From assembly GCA_021325135.1 (NCBI GenBank), contig JAJPHT010000036.1, forward strand, positions 1 to 64,000: DNA of 64,000 nt. Direction: 5' to 3'. Origin of the DNA: Pseudomonadota bacterium. Lineage in GTDB: Archaea; Thermoplasmatota; SW-10-69-26; JACQPN01; JAJPHT01. Below are positions 16,563 through 26,715 of this stretch, one piece after another. Each line of letters begins with the position of its first letter. The first letter of the stretch is position 1. The notes beneath the pieces are model-generated. The model saw nothing but the letters and a program-made list of their open reading frames with translations. It did not search any database and had not been told where the DNA came from. Both the position numbers and the translations under genes were made by a program.

Positions 16563-19341
16563 CGTAGCCAAAGCCGTCGGCATGCTGGTCGATGTGGTCC
16601 AGTTACGACACTTCTTCAGCAAGTTGGACAATCCAGAATGGATCACGCCACTCGCCGCTCGTGGGTACTTTAAGGAAGCACCGAGACCGATTCGAGAGCC
16701 GGACGGATCGATTCGGTATCCTCCGTGGCAGCCCATCTTCTATTTGGACCGCATGGCTGCACATTCGGAGTATTCCAGCAAGATCGCCGAAATCCTCACC
16801 AAGGTGAAGGACAATGACAATGTGTTCGCAATCAGCAAGATGGCGGATATTATTCTCAAGCTCGATCCACAAGATGCGATTCGCGCACTTCCGCAATTGA
16901 AGGCTTGGCTAAAGAACATCGAGAGATCAAGCATCGAGCTCGATGCCGGAAACCTGGTAAAGCGCTTCTTGGAGGCAGGCCAGGCCCAAGCAGCACTAGA
17001 ACTGTCCAGAACCCTGTTCGAGGTCCTTCCTCCTGATCCGGCCCCAGAGGGCCGCCCTTTCCACATACCGCGGGTCAATACGCGCATCGACCGTTACTGG
17101 TATCAGCAGATTCTCAGTGAGATCTCGACGGACCTTGCTCGGAAGTGCGGTCGAGAGGCTTTGTCGTTCGTCATAGGCCTCTTAGAGAATGCACTAGCTT
17201 TCGAGAGCGCAGGCCGAGGTCCACCACACGATGCGTCCTACATCTGGCGGCCAGCTATTGATGCTCCCCCCGAACGTTCGCTCGTCGAGATTCCCGACAC
17301 TCTCCTCGTTGCAGCACGCGACATTTCCGAAGTCCTTGCTGCCGAGGCAGACGACAACACCCTCAAGGAACTCATCCATTTCCTTGAGACACGCCCATGG
17401 AATGCTGAGCATCGGCTTGCATGGCACTTGCTCACAAGACATGGGGCGCGTCTCTTGGACGAGATTGCGGCTCGTCTTACGAACAAGACAACCTTTGACG
17501 ATTCTGCGTTCCGCCACGAATATTATGTCATGGCGAAGGCTTGGTATTCCGTCTTGCCGGCTGGAGTGAAATCGCAGATTTTGAATCTAGTTCTGGAAGG
17601 CCCAGACCATCTGCCCGCATGGATTGAGTATGTACGAGAACGAACGGGCTCGTCTCCTTCCACGGAGGAGCAGCAAGCATACCAAGAACGGTGGTGGCGC
17701 GATCGCCTCTCGCCCATCAAAGACCATCTCCCAGCCGAACTCCACGCAACCTACGATCAGTGGATCATCAAGTATGGGCCCCCCGAATTTGATGAGGCCA
17801 CTGTCCGCCATAGCGGCGGCTTCGTCGGACCCGCCTCGCCTAAGAAGGCGAACGATCTCCTTGGCATGTCCGACGATGAACTCCATCGCTTTCTCACGAC
17901 ATACGAGGCAGATGATGACGAAGCGTGGGCCCCCGAGGGCTGGGAGGACGTTGGTCTTGCTCGCGAGTTGGAGAGTGCGGTCAAATCTGACCCAAACCGA
18001 TTCGCCGCGCGGTCCGTTGATTTCGCGAAGCTGCGGCCCCGCTTCGTGAAGGCTATAGCAAATGGCTTTACTCAAGCGGTCAAGGGCAAAAGCGGTCCCG
18101 ATTGGGAGACGTTGCTCCACTTCACGGAAGCCGCTCTCGAACACAGATCCCCTGAGGTTCGTGGCGAACTGGAGATGGGTCTCCTTTCCCTCCTCGACGT
18201 GGGGCTACGGGAATCCGATACTGCGTGTCCAATAGACCTTCGCGGGCGTCTCTGGGCCATCTTGCAGCGCCTGTCCAGCCATCCCAACCCGACCCCCGAG
18301 GAGGAGAAGTCCCACGCTCCCGGGTTTGGCGACCTTCACGGCTACTCTATCAACACGGTCCGAGGGACCGCTTTGCGCACTGTCATCGACTATGCTCTTT
18401 GGGTCTATCGTAGCCTCGGCGATCATGCAATCCTGACAAGGGACATGCCCGAAGTGGCTACTCTCTTGGAGGAACACTTGGATGTCATTACGGACCCAAC
18501 TCCTTCCACTCGGACGGCGTATGGTGAGCGATTGCCCTGGCTCATTCTCATGGACAAGGAATGGGCGTCGCGTCAAGTTCAACGCATCTTCCCTGACGAC
18601 CTCAATTTGGAAGTGTATCGCCGGGCAGCCTGGCAGGGTTACATGCAATTGCCTCGCGCTTACGATGATCCGTTCCGAATCTTGCGTGCACAATACGAGC
18701 GGGCCATCCAAGAACTGGTGTCGGAACCGAATCGTATCGACACCGAGGAAACTAATCACGTGGCGGAGCACCTCATGGAGGTCTTCTGGCGCGGGCTCGT
18801 GAATCTCGGAGATCCAGATCGTCTCATTGAGAAGTTCTTTGAACGGGCGCCCATAAGTCTGCGGCAACACGCCATTCGCGATATCGGAGTCGGGCTACAA
18901 CATCCTCAGACAGTCCTCAAGGGCGATGCAAAGCAGCGGCTCGAACAACTCTACGACTGGCGTCTCGATCAAACTGAAGATGCGGAGGAGTTGGAAGGAT
19001 TTGGGCGGTGGTACACTTCAGGCCACTTCGATGAGCCTTGGGCGACCAGCAGGCTGCTTAAGACACTCCAGAAAACGGGGTTCCGATTTCACGACGAAGA
19101 TGTCATCGGAGTGCTTGCAAAATCCGCGGCCTCGATTGCCGACAAGGTTTCTGCAATTGAACTCCTTATCAAGCGCGATGAAGACTACTGGCGCATCGAA
19201 AACTGGCTGCCCGAGGGCAAGCCCATCATTGAGGAAGCAAGTCGCTCGACCGATGCCGTGACCCGGGGTCGGGCGGCTGCAATCATCGACGATCTTGTCC
19301 GACGCGGTTTCCATGACCTTCGAAGTCTCTATCCAAAATAG
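16531..19341 (+). CDS. Large all-helical protein, possible defence sensor/scaffold
   Basis: 936 aa, soluble, with helical-repeat (HEAT/TPR-like) texture throughout. Distinct patches include HSGGFVGPASPKKANDLLGM (about residue 430), YSINTVRGTALRTVIDYALW (about 610), AYGERLPWLILMDKEWA and AEHLMEVFWRGLVNLG. There is no Walker A or B motif, no SIR2, TIR or nuclease motif and no signal peptide, so it is not itself a STAND ATPase. The patch pattern recalls the helical C-terminal arms of large bacterial defence-associated proteins; this is from memory and unverified. It starts inside the preceding gene (32-base overlap) and is followed by an IS. Function unknown. Confidence 0.7.
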   Translation: MPSWKKPTNSDVAKAVGMLVDVVQLRHFFSKLDNPEWITPLAARGYFKEAPRPIREPDGSIRYPPWQPIFYLDRMAAHSEYSSKIAEILTKVKDNDNVFAISKMADIILKLDPQDAIRALPQLKAWLKNIERSSIELDAGNLVKRFLEAGQAQAALELSRTLFEVLPPDPAPEGRPFHIPRVNTRIDRYWYQQILSEISTDLARKCGREALSFVIGLLENALAFESAGRGPPHDASYIWRPAIDAPPERSLVEIPDTLLVAARDISEVLAAEADDNTLKELIHFLETRPWNAEHRLAWHLLTRHGARLLDEIAARLTNKTTFDDSAFRHEYYVMAKAWYSVLPAGVKSQILNLVLEGPDHLPAWIEYVRERTGSSPSTEEQQAYQERWWRDRLSPIKDHLPAELHATYDQWIIKYGPPEFDEATVRHSGGFVGPASPKKANDLLGMSDDELHRFLTTYEADDDEAWAPEGWEDVGLARELESAVKSDPNRFAARSVDFAKLRPRFVKAIANGFTQAVKGKSGPDWETLLHFTEAALEHRSPEVRGELEMGLLSLLDVGLRESDTACPIDLRGRLWAILQRLSSHPNPTPEEEKSHAPGFGDLHGYSINTVRGTALRTVIDYALWVYRSLGDHAILTRDMPEVATLLEEHLDVITDPTPSTRTAYGERLPWLILMDKEWASRQVQRIFPDDLNLEVYRRAAWQGYMQLPRAYDDPFRILRAQYERAIQELVSEPNRIDTEETNHVAEHLMEVFWRGLVNLGDPDRLIEKFFERAPISLRQHAIRDIGVGLQHPQTVLKGDAKQRLEQLYDWRLDQTEDAEELEGFGRWYTSGHFDEPWATSRLLKTLQKTGFRFHDEDVIGVLAKSAASIADKVSAIELLIKRDEDYWRIENWLPEGKPIIEEASRSTDAVTRGRAAAIIDDLVRRGFHDLRSLYPK

Positions 19342-19460
19342 GCTCACGCTTCAATTGCAGCCTTAGGCGAGTCAGACCAATGACGGGGGGACACGTTCCC
19401 AACCCATAGAAGCATTCCGAAGCTAGAATGATTTCCGAATGTCCTGAGTCCCTTCGGCAG

Positions 19461-20819
19461 CTAAAATATGCGATCGAGCCATTCCTCCTCCGCATGGAGG
19501 TAATGAACGTGTTGCACAAGCACCGTAAGATTGTATGAGACAAGCTTGCACAGCAATTCGTTGGTGCGGCTTGTGACGGTACGACTCCGCAGCGTTTCTC
19601 CGAAGCGCCGTTTCACCGCGGAGTTAACGGACTCCACGAGTGACCTGCGGTGGTAGAGGGCGTCGAACTGGGCGCGGTGGATAGTGAAGAAGGCGATCAT
19701 GTCGGCCCATCCGCCTGCGCCGTGCTGCTTCGTGATGCTGGTGTCGCGAGGGCGGAAGAGAGGCTGGGCACCCAGGTCGCGGACGAGCGCAACATTGGTT
19801 CGGCTTGCATAGGCACCGTCACCTACGACGACGCCCACAGGGAACTTCACCGCGGTCTCTTCGAGGAGGGGTCTGAATTGAGAGGAGTCGCCGGTCCCGC
19901 GGCCGGTGTTGGCGGTGATTCGAGCAGCGGTGATGAGACGAGCTTTCGTGGAGATCATGAGGTGGCATTTCAACCATGGAATCGGAGCCTCAGGTCCGTG
20001 TTTCTCATGGTTGTAGTGACCGCGCCGGGAAGGCGTGAACCCGGTGCTGTCAATTGCGAAGGTGTCTCCCACGACCGCGAGCGTTACAGGTGAGGCATCG
20101 GGGTCAATCGCCGCAAATGGTTCCCGTGTGAGCTTGAGCGCCATTTCAAGAAGCGGCATGGTTGCCTCATCAGTCAGGGTGCGGCTGACGACGTTGCACG
20201 CGACGTGACGCGACAGGAGGCCTTCGGCCAAAAGGCGGTCGCGGGTATCCTGTTCGCGCCGCATGTTCTTCTGGTTCGCCGCCCACAAGAGGGCGGAAAG
20301 CAGCGCGTCCGTCTGCGGGACCGGAGGCCGCCCTGGTCCGTAGCGTGGTGGGGGTTGCGGGAGCATTTCGAAGAGGCGGAACGCGAGGCGCGGGAGGACT
20401 TGAGGCATGGCCAGTTCGGCCTTGCGGTAGGCCGCCCAATCGAAACCGGCTCCCTCGAGCGGTTTGGGTTCCTCTTCGGCGTCGGGGTAGGGGAGTTCGC
20501 CGCGCTGCAGGAGGATGGCCAAGATGTGGACGCAGGGCCGAAGCGCAGCCCAGTCCGGGCAGTCGCAAGTCCAGAGACCAGCCTTGTCCTCCACGATGTA
20601 GCTGCCCGCCCCGCGCTGGCTGCGAACCTTGTAGGTCCAGGCGTCGCGGAAGGACATGACCGATCCATTCCGCTGCGCGAGGTCCGCAGCCCGCTTGTAG
20701 CGGCCTGGTTCGATTGTCAGGGCGGGTGCGTCGGGTTCGGTGCCGAGGCGCAAGTGCAGGGATCCTGCCGCACGTTCCAGGCGGGGGCGGACGTCCTTGG
20801 CGCGGGACTTACGTGGCAC
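19461..20819 (-). mobile_element. IS transposase with N-terminal SWIM zinc finger (DDE)
   Basis: 452 aa. An N-terminal SWIM motif, CDCPDW...CVHILAI (C85, C87, C96, H98), is followed by an IS4/IS5/IS1182-like DDE catalytic core: Asp257 (FAIDSTGF), Asp334 (VVGDGAYAS) and Glu396 (SLVESVNSAVKRRFGE). SWIM fingers occur in some archaeal transposases and MULE-type elements and bind DNA or protein. The frame is intact, so it may be active. I could not find convincing terminal inverted repeats in the 19342-19460 and 20820-20960 flanks, so only the gene is marked. It lies between the two-gene unit and the zinc-finger membrane protein. Confidence 0.88.
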
Positions 20820-20841
20820 GCGGTCACGGCTCCGCGATTCT

Positions 20842-21662
20842 GAGGATTCTATCGGTCTGGACTATGCTCAGGCGTACTTGCGCGTCGTATGAAACGGAAA
20901 ATCCGCTCCACTTGCATGACGCACTTTCGATGTGGTCTTGGGGCTCAAGCACGTCGGACACATCGACCCAACTAGTGCCCGCACTATCGGTCGGCTGCGC
21001 CGGGCCCCCGCTGGTCGAAGCGACCGATGCTGTTGCCATCATGTCCCGCACCGCTTGCGTCAGAGGGGCCGTCGCACGTCTGGGAGCAGGCCGAATTCGG
21101 GATGTTTGAGGAGGATGAGGATTCGGACACTGCGGCCGCGGTATTTGCTCAGGCCGCAGACGCGGCCATATTTGTCCACGCGGCAGGTGTGAATCGCCAA
21201 GATGTCGCTGGTTTCTTCGTAGCGGGTTGGCAAACGATCCGCCTCCGCTCAGAGCGCCTCGCGCCGGCGAGGCGTGGCGGTCGCTGGGGAACAGGAGCTG
21301 AAAGTCATGGGTCATCACGGGCGGTTGATGCGATTCGTGCGTCGCGTGGCGTTGCTCGGCCCGTGGGCCGCCAACAACGCCCGCGCTTGGTGCGGCAGGA
21401 TGCGCCCGCCGGAGCGGGTGGACGCCCCGGCGCCGTGGCAACCGAGGCACGCGCGGGCGGCGAACCAGGCCACGCGCTCCCCCGCGCCGGGCAGACCCAC
21501 ATAGAGCGCGAGGATCCTGCCGCCTCAAAGGCGGCGACTTGCGAATGCGACTCAACCGTGCGCTTGGAACGACATATTCTTTGCGAGAGCCAGGCGGAGA
21601 AGGAACGTTCCTAGAACGGGGCCGGGAACGTTCCTCGGGTTCCCGCTTCGGGTTCTGTCGCC
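20842..21662. other. Intergenic stretch without a confident gene
   Basis: No frame here has convincing protein character. A possible 72-aa minus-strand frame (20824-21042, MMATASVASTSGG...) ends 4 bases before the transposase start and might be a fragment of an exported protein. Near 21315-21500 the minus strand encodes a Gly/Ala-rich peptide with one CLGCH, but it has no good start and is open in several frames. I treat the stretch as decayed or non-coding. Confidence 0.4.
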
Positions 21663-22616
21663 TCAAATCCTGAGCCTCCAAGGCCCGGCTTTCGAATCGG
21701 GGCCCACGCGCTGCGCGCTGCCGGCAGGGTCCTGCTGGCCCGCCGCGTCCCCGAAGCGAACCTGGAACTCCTCCACGCTGCCATGAATGGCCGGATTGTA
21801 CGGCGGCCGCACCGGGGGCCGCGCGGCCTCGACCTGAGCCCGCTGCGACTCCTTGGAAACCGGCTTGGTTTCCGACTTCAGCCACCAGAGGAACAGGACC
21901 GCACAGAGAGCCAGGAGACCGAGTATCGCGAGCGTCTGCGCGCTGGCGGCCTTGCGCGCGGTCTCCCGCTGAACGCGAACCATGAGTGGAAGGTACGCCG
22001 CTGATTCTCCTGTTTCCGCGGCCGCCTGCCGAACCGCCCGCTGGAGGGCCGGGAAGTGCTGTTCGACGTTCCGCGGGTCCACCGGAGCGTCAGGACCCTT
22101 CGGAATCAGGCTCCCGAGGGCGTTCAGAGTCTGTGCGTTCTGGGCGACTCGGAGCAGAACCGGATCGGCAAGAATGAGTTCCGTGCCTCGCGTAGAATGG
22201 GGCACCGGCACCACAGGGGACCACGATCCGGACCGCCCTGCGGAATCGCGGGGCTGAACCGCGTTGGCGGTTAATCCGGGAGGCTTTTGGATCGGGTGTC
22301 GCGGCATGGTCGGAGCCTGTGTTTGATCCGTGAGTGGCGCGGTGGCCCGAGTCGGGGCTCCGGCTTGCGTCGGAAGATCCCGCATTGGGCAACGCGCGAC
22401 GTGCCGAGGGAGCTCAACAGGCGTGTAGTGCAGCCCGCAGTAGGTGCAGACCGGATTCGGGTTCTCGGGACAGGCAGCCGCATGGCGCCACCTGGCGGTC
22501 TTGGTCTCGCACGGGTAGCCACAATATGGACAATCCCACTGGCCGCCCCTCGGGGTCTCGTCTCGGCTCTGAGTTTCGCCCGGCGCACCAAGGCCGGGCC
22601 GCGGGTTCGTGGACAT
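21663..22616 (-). CDS. Double zinc-finger protein with C-terminal membrane anchor
   Basis: 317 aa. Two C2HC-type fingers near the N-terminus: CPYCGYPCETKTARWRHAAAC and CTYCGLHYTPVELPRHVARC (C-x2-C...H-x4/5-C). A long Pro/Thr/Gln-rich linker follows, then a helical domain (about 165-225) and one transmembrane segment (LAILGLLALCAVLFLWWL) with a C-terminal tail. A membrane-tethered zinc-finger protein could bind nucleic acid or a partner protein at the membrane. ATG 22616 is preferred over a GTG at 22640. No family recognised; it stands alone in the island. Confidence 0.65.
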   Translation of the reverse strand: MSTNPRPGLGAPGETQSRDETPRGGQWDCPYCGYPCETKTARWRHAAACPENPNPVCTYCGLHYTPVELPRHVARCPMRDLPTQAGAPTRATAPLTDQTQAPTMPRHPIQKPPGLTANAVQPRDSAGRSGSWSPVVPVPHSTRGTELILADPVLLRVAQNAQTLNALGSLIPKGPDAPVDPRNVEQHFPALQRAVRQAAAETGESAAYLPLMVRVQRETARKAASAQTLAILGLLALCAVLFLWWLKSETKPVSKESQRAQVEAARPPVRPPYNPAIHGSVEEFQVRFGDAAGQQDPAGSAQRVGPDSKAGPWRLRI

Positions 22617-22986
22617 GCCTGGAACGTTAGGACCCGACACAGACTTCTCAGCTACGGCTCTTGAAATACTAGCGACTCAGCCTAGCCATGAAGAGGTTCC
22701 ATCTTGGATCGCCTGAATCAAGTTGAGGCATGGATTGTCCAAGGGACTCCCGCGGAACGCCGGCAGCTGTTCGACTTTGAATGCCAAGACCGGCTCAGCA
22801 TTGTCAATCAGCCAATTCATCAACAGCGAGATTCAGAAGGTTCTGCCGATTCCAAGTCGAATCGGATCAGCCGCGCCGGTCCGCCGGCCCCGTGACCCAC
22901 GTATCCACCCTAGTGAAGGTTGATCTAGAGTATGGATCGCCCGCTCCCTCAAATCGGACTGTTTCCCTCCCCTCCCCCAAACGTAC
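22617..22986. other. Intergenic stretch upstream of the giant nuclease gene
   Basis: This 370-base gap holds only short frames with no recognisable features (for example a TTG-initiated 63-residue frame at 22704). It must contain the promoters for both divergent genes; a weak AT-rich element (GAAATACTAG near 22662-22671) is the best candidate. Confidence 0.35.
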
Positions 22987-25900
22987 TTGAAGGCGCCAAT
23001 CGGGTTGGAGGAGGTGAAAGGCAGAGGCTCTTCCTTCACACCCGCGCGTGATCGCGATGATCGCTTGGGCGGCCCAGACGACGAGCTCGCGCGCTTGAAG
23101 AAACTCGCCCCTCAACTCTCGAGGTATGATCGCGCCCAGAGCTTGGCGGCGATTGCGGCCCTGCAATTGCGCCCCGAAAACGCTGATCAGATGATGCGGC
23201 TTGAGGCGCTTGCCTTCGCTGCATCGGTCGAGTGCGCGCCGCAGAGGGGGAAACACATGCTGCGGACGAAGCTCCTGACCCTCTTGAACGATGAGCCCCT
23301 ACGCGCCTTCGCTGAGAAGGAGGACCCGTGCGAGAATTTCGTCACGCAGGAATTCGTAGCTGAAGATCGGGGCTTCACGTACTTCGCGGGCATCCTTGAG
23401 GACCCGGATTATCATCTGCGCATTTTCTGGGAAGCGTTGCAGCACATCCGTGCAACCCATTCCGTAGCGGAATTAGGGTTGCGAACGATGCGAGCCGCCC
23501 TTCTGGTCTCAGACACAATCGCCCGACGGGCGGGCCTTCCGCGAGGCACACCCCCCATTTTTGCCCACTGGCAGAAGGTCCACGTTCCGTCAGATGACGA
23601 GGTGCGCGCACTTGCACAGACGGTCCGCTTTGAACGCGAGGACCTCATCCAGCTACTTTCTAGCGCCGGACTCTCGTGGGCAGACATCTCGCCGCTCATT
23701 CTCGACGCCCCGCCACGATGGGAAGACTACGTAGCCCAAGCGGGACCGTACGCACAACCGATCGTCGATGTCGGCGGCACCTTTGTCGTGGCAATTCCGA
23801 GCGCCCTTCCCTACGCTGCCCGTGAGGCAGTGCTGATTCAGTTTCATGAAGCGAATGCGCTTGAAGTGCTCGCATCAGCTCTTCGCGGAATCACATTTAG
23901 GGAGGTCGTTGAGGATCTCGACGACATCGGATTCGCTTTCTCCTCAAGACTTGAGTTGGAGCCGAACGAAGCGCACGCACTTGCGGCAGCCTTTGACTTT
24001 GATCTGGACAAACAAGCGTGCCTCATCTTCCTCCATGATCCCTTGACTGACTACGCTCCAGGCGGGAGGAGCAAGACTTGGGACTCTGCCCGCGTCGTCG
24101 AGGAAATCAACCAGCAGATTCCACGAATTGAGGACCAACTGTTGTCGCAAGACAACGGGCCAACCCAGCTCCTGTTCTTGTTTGTAGTCGCTGGCGTTCA
24201 CCGTCGTTCCCTACAGCACTGGAAAGTCGCCCACGACCGGAGGGGAAGCGTGGGCGCTGCGTTCCAGGCAGCGGACCTCGCTCCTATTGCGCACCTAGAC
24301 GCTCATGAGCCGCTAAGTCTCTGGGGATTCGCCACCTCGAAGCACATGGACCAGGAGTTCCGACGACCCGTGACAGTTGACCCCATGGCGCGATACGTCT
24401 ATTGGCGGTCGCCTAGCCGGGCTCATGTGCATGATGAATTGCCGGTCGGCGCCGTCCTCCCCGTCATGCAGAACATTGTGGGGGACTTCAAGCGGGAGTC
24501 TCTGCGCATTCAAGATCGGCATGCGGCGTGGCACCCTCTCGGTCGCATGGCGCCCGTGAGACGCGTGTACCGTTGGGGCTTCGAGCGAGTCTATGCCATT
24601 GACGCCCCCGATCCCGGTCTGAACCAATTGCTGGTCGAGGGTTTTTCAAAGCCAATCTGGATCATTTCTGCCAGCGACGCCGAAGGACAACCTCCGATGC
24701 GTGCGAACGGGTTTGGAACCACGATCGCGAGTTGGTTGAATTACGCCCCCGCGAAGGAGCTAAATGAGGTCCTCGACCGGAAGCAGGAGCCAGCGCTGAT
24801 CCTCGTCGTTTCATGCGAGAATGAGGCGCCTGACCTCAGCTTTGGAGAGGACTCCGAAGGAGCAGTGCATGTTGTCATCGGGCGATCATTTCTCCAGACG
24901 CTCTTCCACAATCCGGAACAAGAGGCGCTTCTTCTAGCCCAAGTCATTGACTTGGTGAGCACGCGATCCGGAGTGCCAGAGATTGCAGAACCGATCGTTA
25001 AGAGGATACTTGAGCTGGCGCCGAGCCACATGATCCCTGTTCTTTCACAGGCGGTCGTGGCAATCCGCCCTGACCTTCCAGAAGCGCGATGCGTTCAGTC
25101 ATATGCCGCCGATTGGCTCATGGATGACCTTGCGCGCCGAGAGATATCCTGTGGAGAGAAAGGCCCTCGCCAACTCGAGCGAGTCGAGACCCGCCAAAAG
25201 CTCGGGGACGCGGCCGCCTGGCTCATGGAGCGCCTCGAATCAAGAGTCAAAGAACTGGCCCCCGACGCACTGGATCGTCTCGTCTTCCACTACGAATTGA
25301 TCGTCAACGACGCCAACAAGCGCTACGTAGGCGTTCCGTTCCAGCACCAACTTCGGGGCAGTCAGGCGCAGACCAGAGACCCAACTCTCCAGGAGCTCAG
25401 CGATGCAGCTGGAGCTTGCCGTTACCTCATTGAGTACGTCACGGCACGCCCGCCGCGAGGATCCCATCCACTCAGCCTATCCGCATTTGATGAACTTCTC
25501 GCCCTTGCCTCCCACGTTCTGCTGTTCAAGCACCACCAGAACATGGTCGTCTTCGGCCTTGTTGATGTGCGCGGCAGAATTTCACCCAGCCTTCGGCCCA
25601 TGTTCACTGCCCCCGACTTCAGTCACGCTTCAAAGGACGTTGAGGCGGACACGCTTAGCCAGGAGCTTGAGCACGCACAGGATATGCTCGACGCCGGGTT
25701 TCCGACCGATGTTGGCGAAGTTCCGAAGGATTTCGCAATGGCCGATGCGGCTTTCCACGCCGAATGGGGACTCGGTTTTCTCGAACTCGGCTTCTTCTTT
25801 GATGCAATTGCGGGCCTCGCTGAAGGCACCCTCATCGCCAGGATGCCCGAAGAGGACGTCGCGAAGCGCCTTGCGGAAGAGCTCGGGTGGCCCCGCGAAA

Positions 25901-26622
25901 AAGTAGAGGCCGCGCTTCGGACCTTCTCACTTGCGCCGCGGGAAAAATTCATCGACGGACCCGACACGGAACCGTGGCGTCACAGAAGGCGCAGATCGTA
26001 CATGATGCGGCCCCTCCTTTCCCGTGAGATAGACGGTATCCGGACTCTTACATGGGGGCCTCTGCAGGTCACATCCACACCGAACTACATCGTAAACCTG
26101 GTACTTGAGGCGCGTCTGACGGATCCCCAGAGCGATCCCATGAAATCATTTCTTGGTGAACTCCGCGAGAAGTACGAGGGATTCAATCTGATCGTCAAGG
26201 AAGCGTTCGACGACGCGCCTGAATGGAAAGCTCACAACAGCGTTGACATCCATACCATCTTCGGCGGGCCAAAGATCGGAGACATTGACACTCTTGCTCT
26301 CCACTATCCGAGTCGGACCGCGTATCTCATTGAGGCCAAGTCTTGGGCAGTCGGCCGCGTACCTCACGATTGGCGGCAAGAAATTTCCAAGCTCTTTCAA
26401 GGCAAAGATGCGGCCATCCCAAAGCATGCAGCCCGCGTGGAATGGGCAGCTCAGAACGTGGAGCGGATCAAGGAAAGGTACCGGCTTGAGGGAAATTGGC
26501 AGGTCCTTGGCCTTGTGGTTCTTGACCGGCCTATCCTAGGTGCAGCACTGCGCGAAACACCATTCAAAATCCTCTCCTTCAAGAAGTTGAAGGAGCGCAT
26601 TCCCACCGGCAGGCTCACCTAG
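22987..26622 (+). CDS. 1211-aa protein with C-terminal PD-(D/E)XK nuclease
   Basis: Very large soluble protein. Most of it is unassigned alpha-helical or mixed sequence. The last ~120 residues form a restriction-endonuclease-like fold: GDIDTLAL (Asp1101), a 14-residue gap, then LIEAKSW (Glu1116, Lys1118), the D-X14-E-X-K arrangement of PD-(D/E)XK nucleases, followed by two helices and a strand (VLGLVVLDRPI). The long N-terminal part would serve as sensor or specificity module. No ATPase motif is seen. The start is uncertain (TTG 22987; possibly a GTG at 23014). A HEPN-domain gene follows 93 bases later on the same strand, so a two-gene defence unit is plausible. Function is inferred. Confidence 0.72.
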   Translation: MKAPIGLEEVKGRGSSFTPARDRDDRLGGPDDELARLKKLAPQLSRYDRAQSLAAIAALQLRPENADQMMRLEALAFAASVECAPQRGKHMLRTKLLTLLNDEPLRAFAEKEDPCENFVTQEFVAEDRGFTYFAGILEDPDYHLRIFWEALQHIRATHSVAELGLRTMRAALLVSDTIARRAGLPRGTPPIFAHWQKVHVPSDDEVRALAQTVRFEREDLIQLLSSAGLSWADISPLILDAPPRWEDYVAQAGPYAQPIVDVGGTFVVAIPSALPYAAREAVLIQFHEANALEVLASALRGITFREVVEDLDDIGFAFSSRLELEPNEAHALAAAFDFDLDKQACLIFLHDPLTDYAPGGRSKTWDSARVVEEINQQIPRIEDQLLSQDNGPTQLLFLFVVAGVHRRSLQHWKVAHDRRGSVGAAFQAADLAPIAHLDAHEPLSLWGFATSKHMDQEFRRPVTVDPMARYVYWRSPSRAHVHDELPVGAVLPVMQNIVGDFKRESLRIQDRHAAWHPLGRMAPVRRVYRWGFERVYAIDAPDPGLNQLLVEGFSKPIWIISASDAEGQPPMRANGFGTTIASWLNYAPAKELNEVLDRKQEPALILVVSCENEAPDLSFGEDSEGAVHVVIGRSFLQTLFHNPEQEALLLAQVIDLVSTRSGVPEIAEPIVKRILELAPSHMIPVLSQAVVAIRPDLPEARCVQSYAADWLMDDLARREISCGEKGPRQLERVETRQKLGDAAAWLMERLESRVKELAPDALDRLVFHYELIVNDANKRYVGVPFQHQLRGSQAQTRDPTLQELSDAAGACRYLIEYVTARPPRGSHPLSLSAFDELLALASHVLLFKHHQNMVVFGLVDVRGRISPSLRPMFTAPDFSHASKDVEADTLSQELEHAQDMLDAGFPTDVGEVPKDFAMADAAFHAEWGLGFLELGFFFDAIAGLAEGTLIARMPEEDVAKRLAEELGWPREKVEAALRTFSLAPREKFIDGPDTEPWRHRRRRSYMMRPLLSREIDGIRTLTWGPLQVTSTPNYIVNLVLEARLTDPQSDPMKSFLGELREKYEGFNLIVKEAFDDAPEWKAHNSVDIHTIFGGPKIGDIDTLALHYPSRTAYLIEAKSWAVGRVPHDWRQEISKLFQGKDAAIPKHAARVEWAAQNVERIKERYRLEGNWQVLGLVVLDRPILGAALRETPFKILSFKKLKERIPTGRLT

Positions 26623-26715
26623 GCAAGGGAAAGGCGCTCCCGACCTCCGACTTGTAGATCCTTGCTCGGTGAAACGGGAAAGGGGCTAAGCCGCTCGCAG
26701 ATACTCCGCGCGCCG

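Noticed and set aside
16531..19341. STAND/NACHT ATPase assignment for the 936-aa protein
   Set aside because: No GxxxxGK[ST] or Walker B pattern is present anywhere in the protein.
19342..20960. Terminal inverted repeats of the SWIM-transposase IS
   Set aside because: The only similarity found (AGTCAGACC-type words on each side) is too short and misaligned to define ends.
21315..21500. Possible cytochrome c fragment with CLGCH on the minus strand
   Set aside because: One CxxCH in a Gly/Ala/Arg-rich frame without a start codon, signal or axial ligand context is not enough; other frames are equally open.
22704..22895. 63-residue frame upstream of the giant nuclease gene
   Set aside because: It starts at TTG, has no ribosome binding site and no protein-like features, and overlaps several other open frames.
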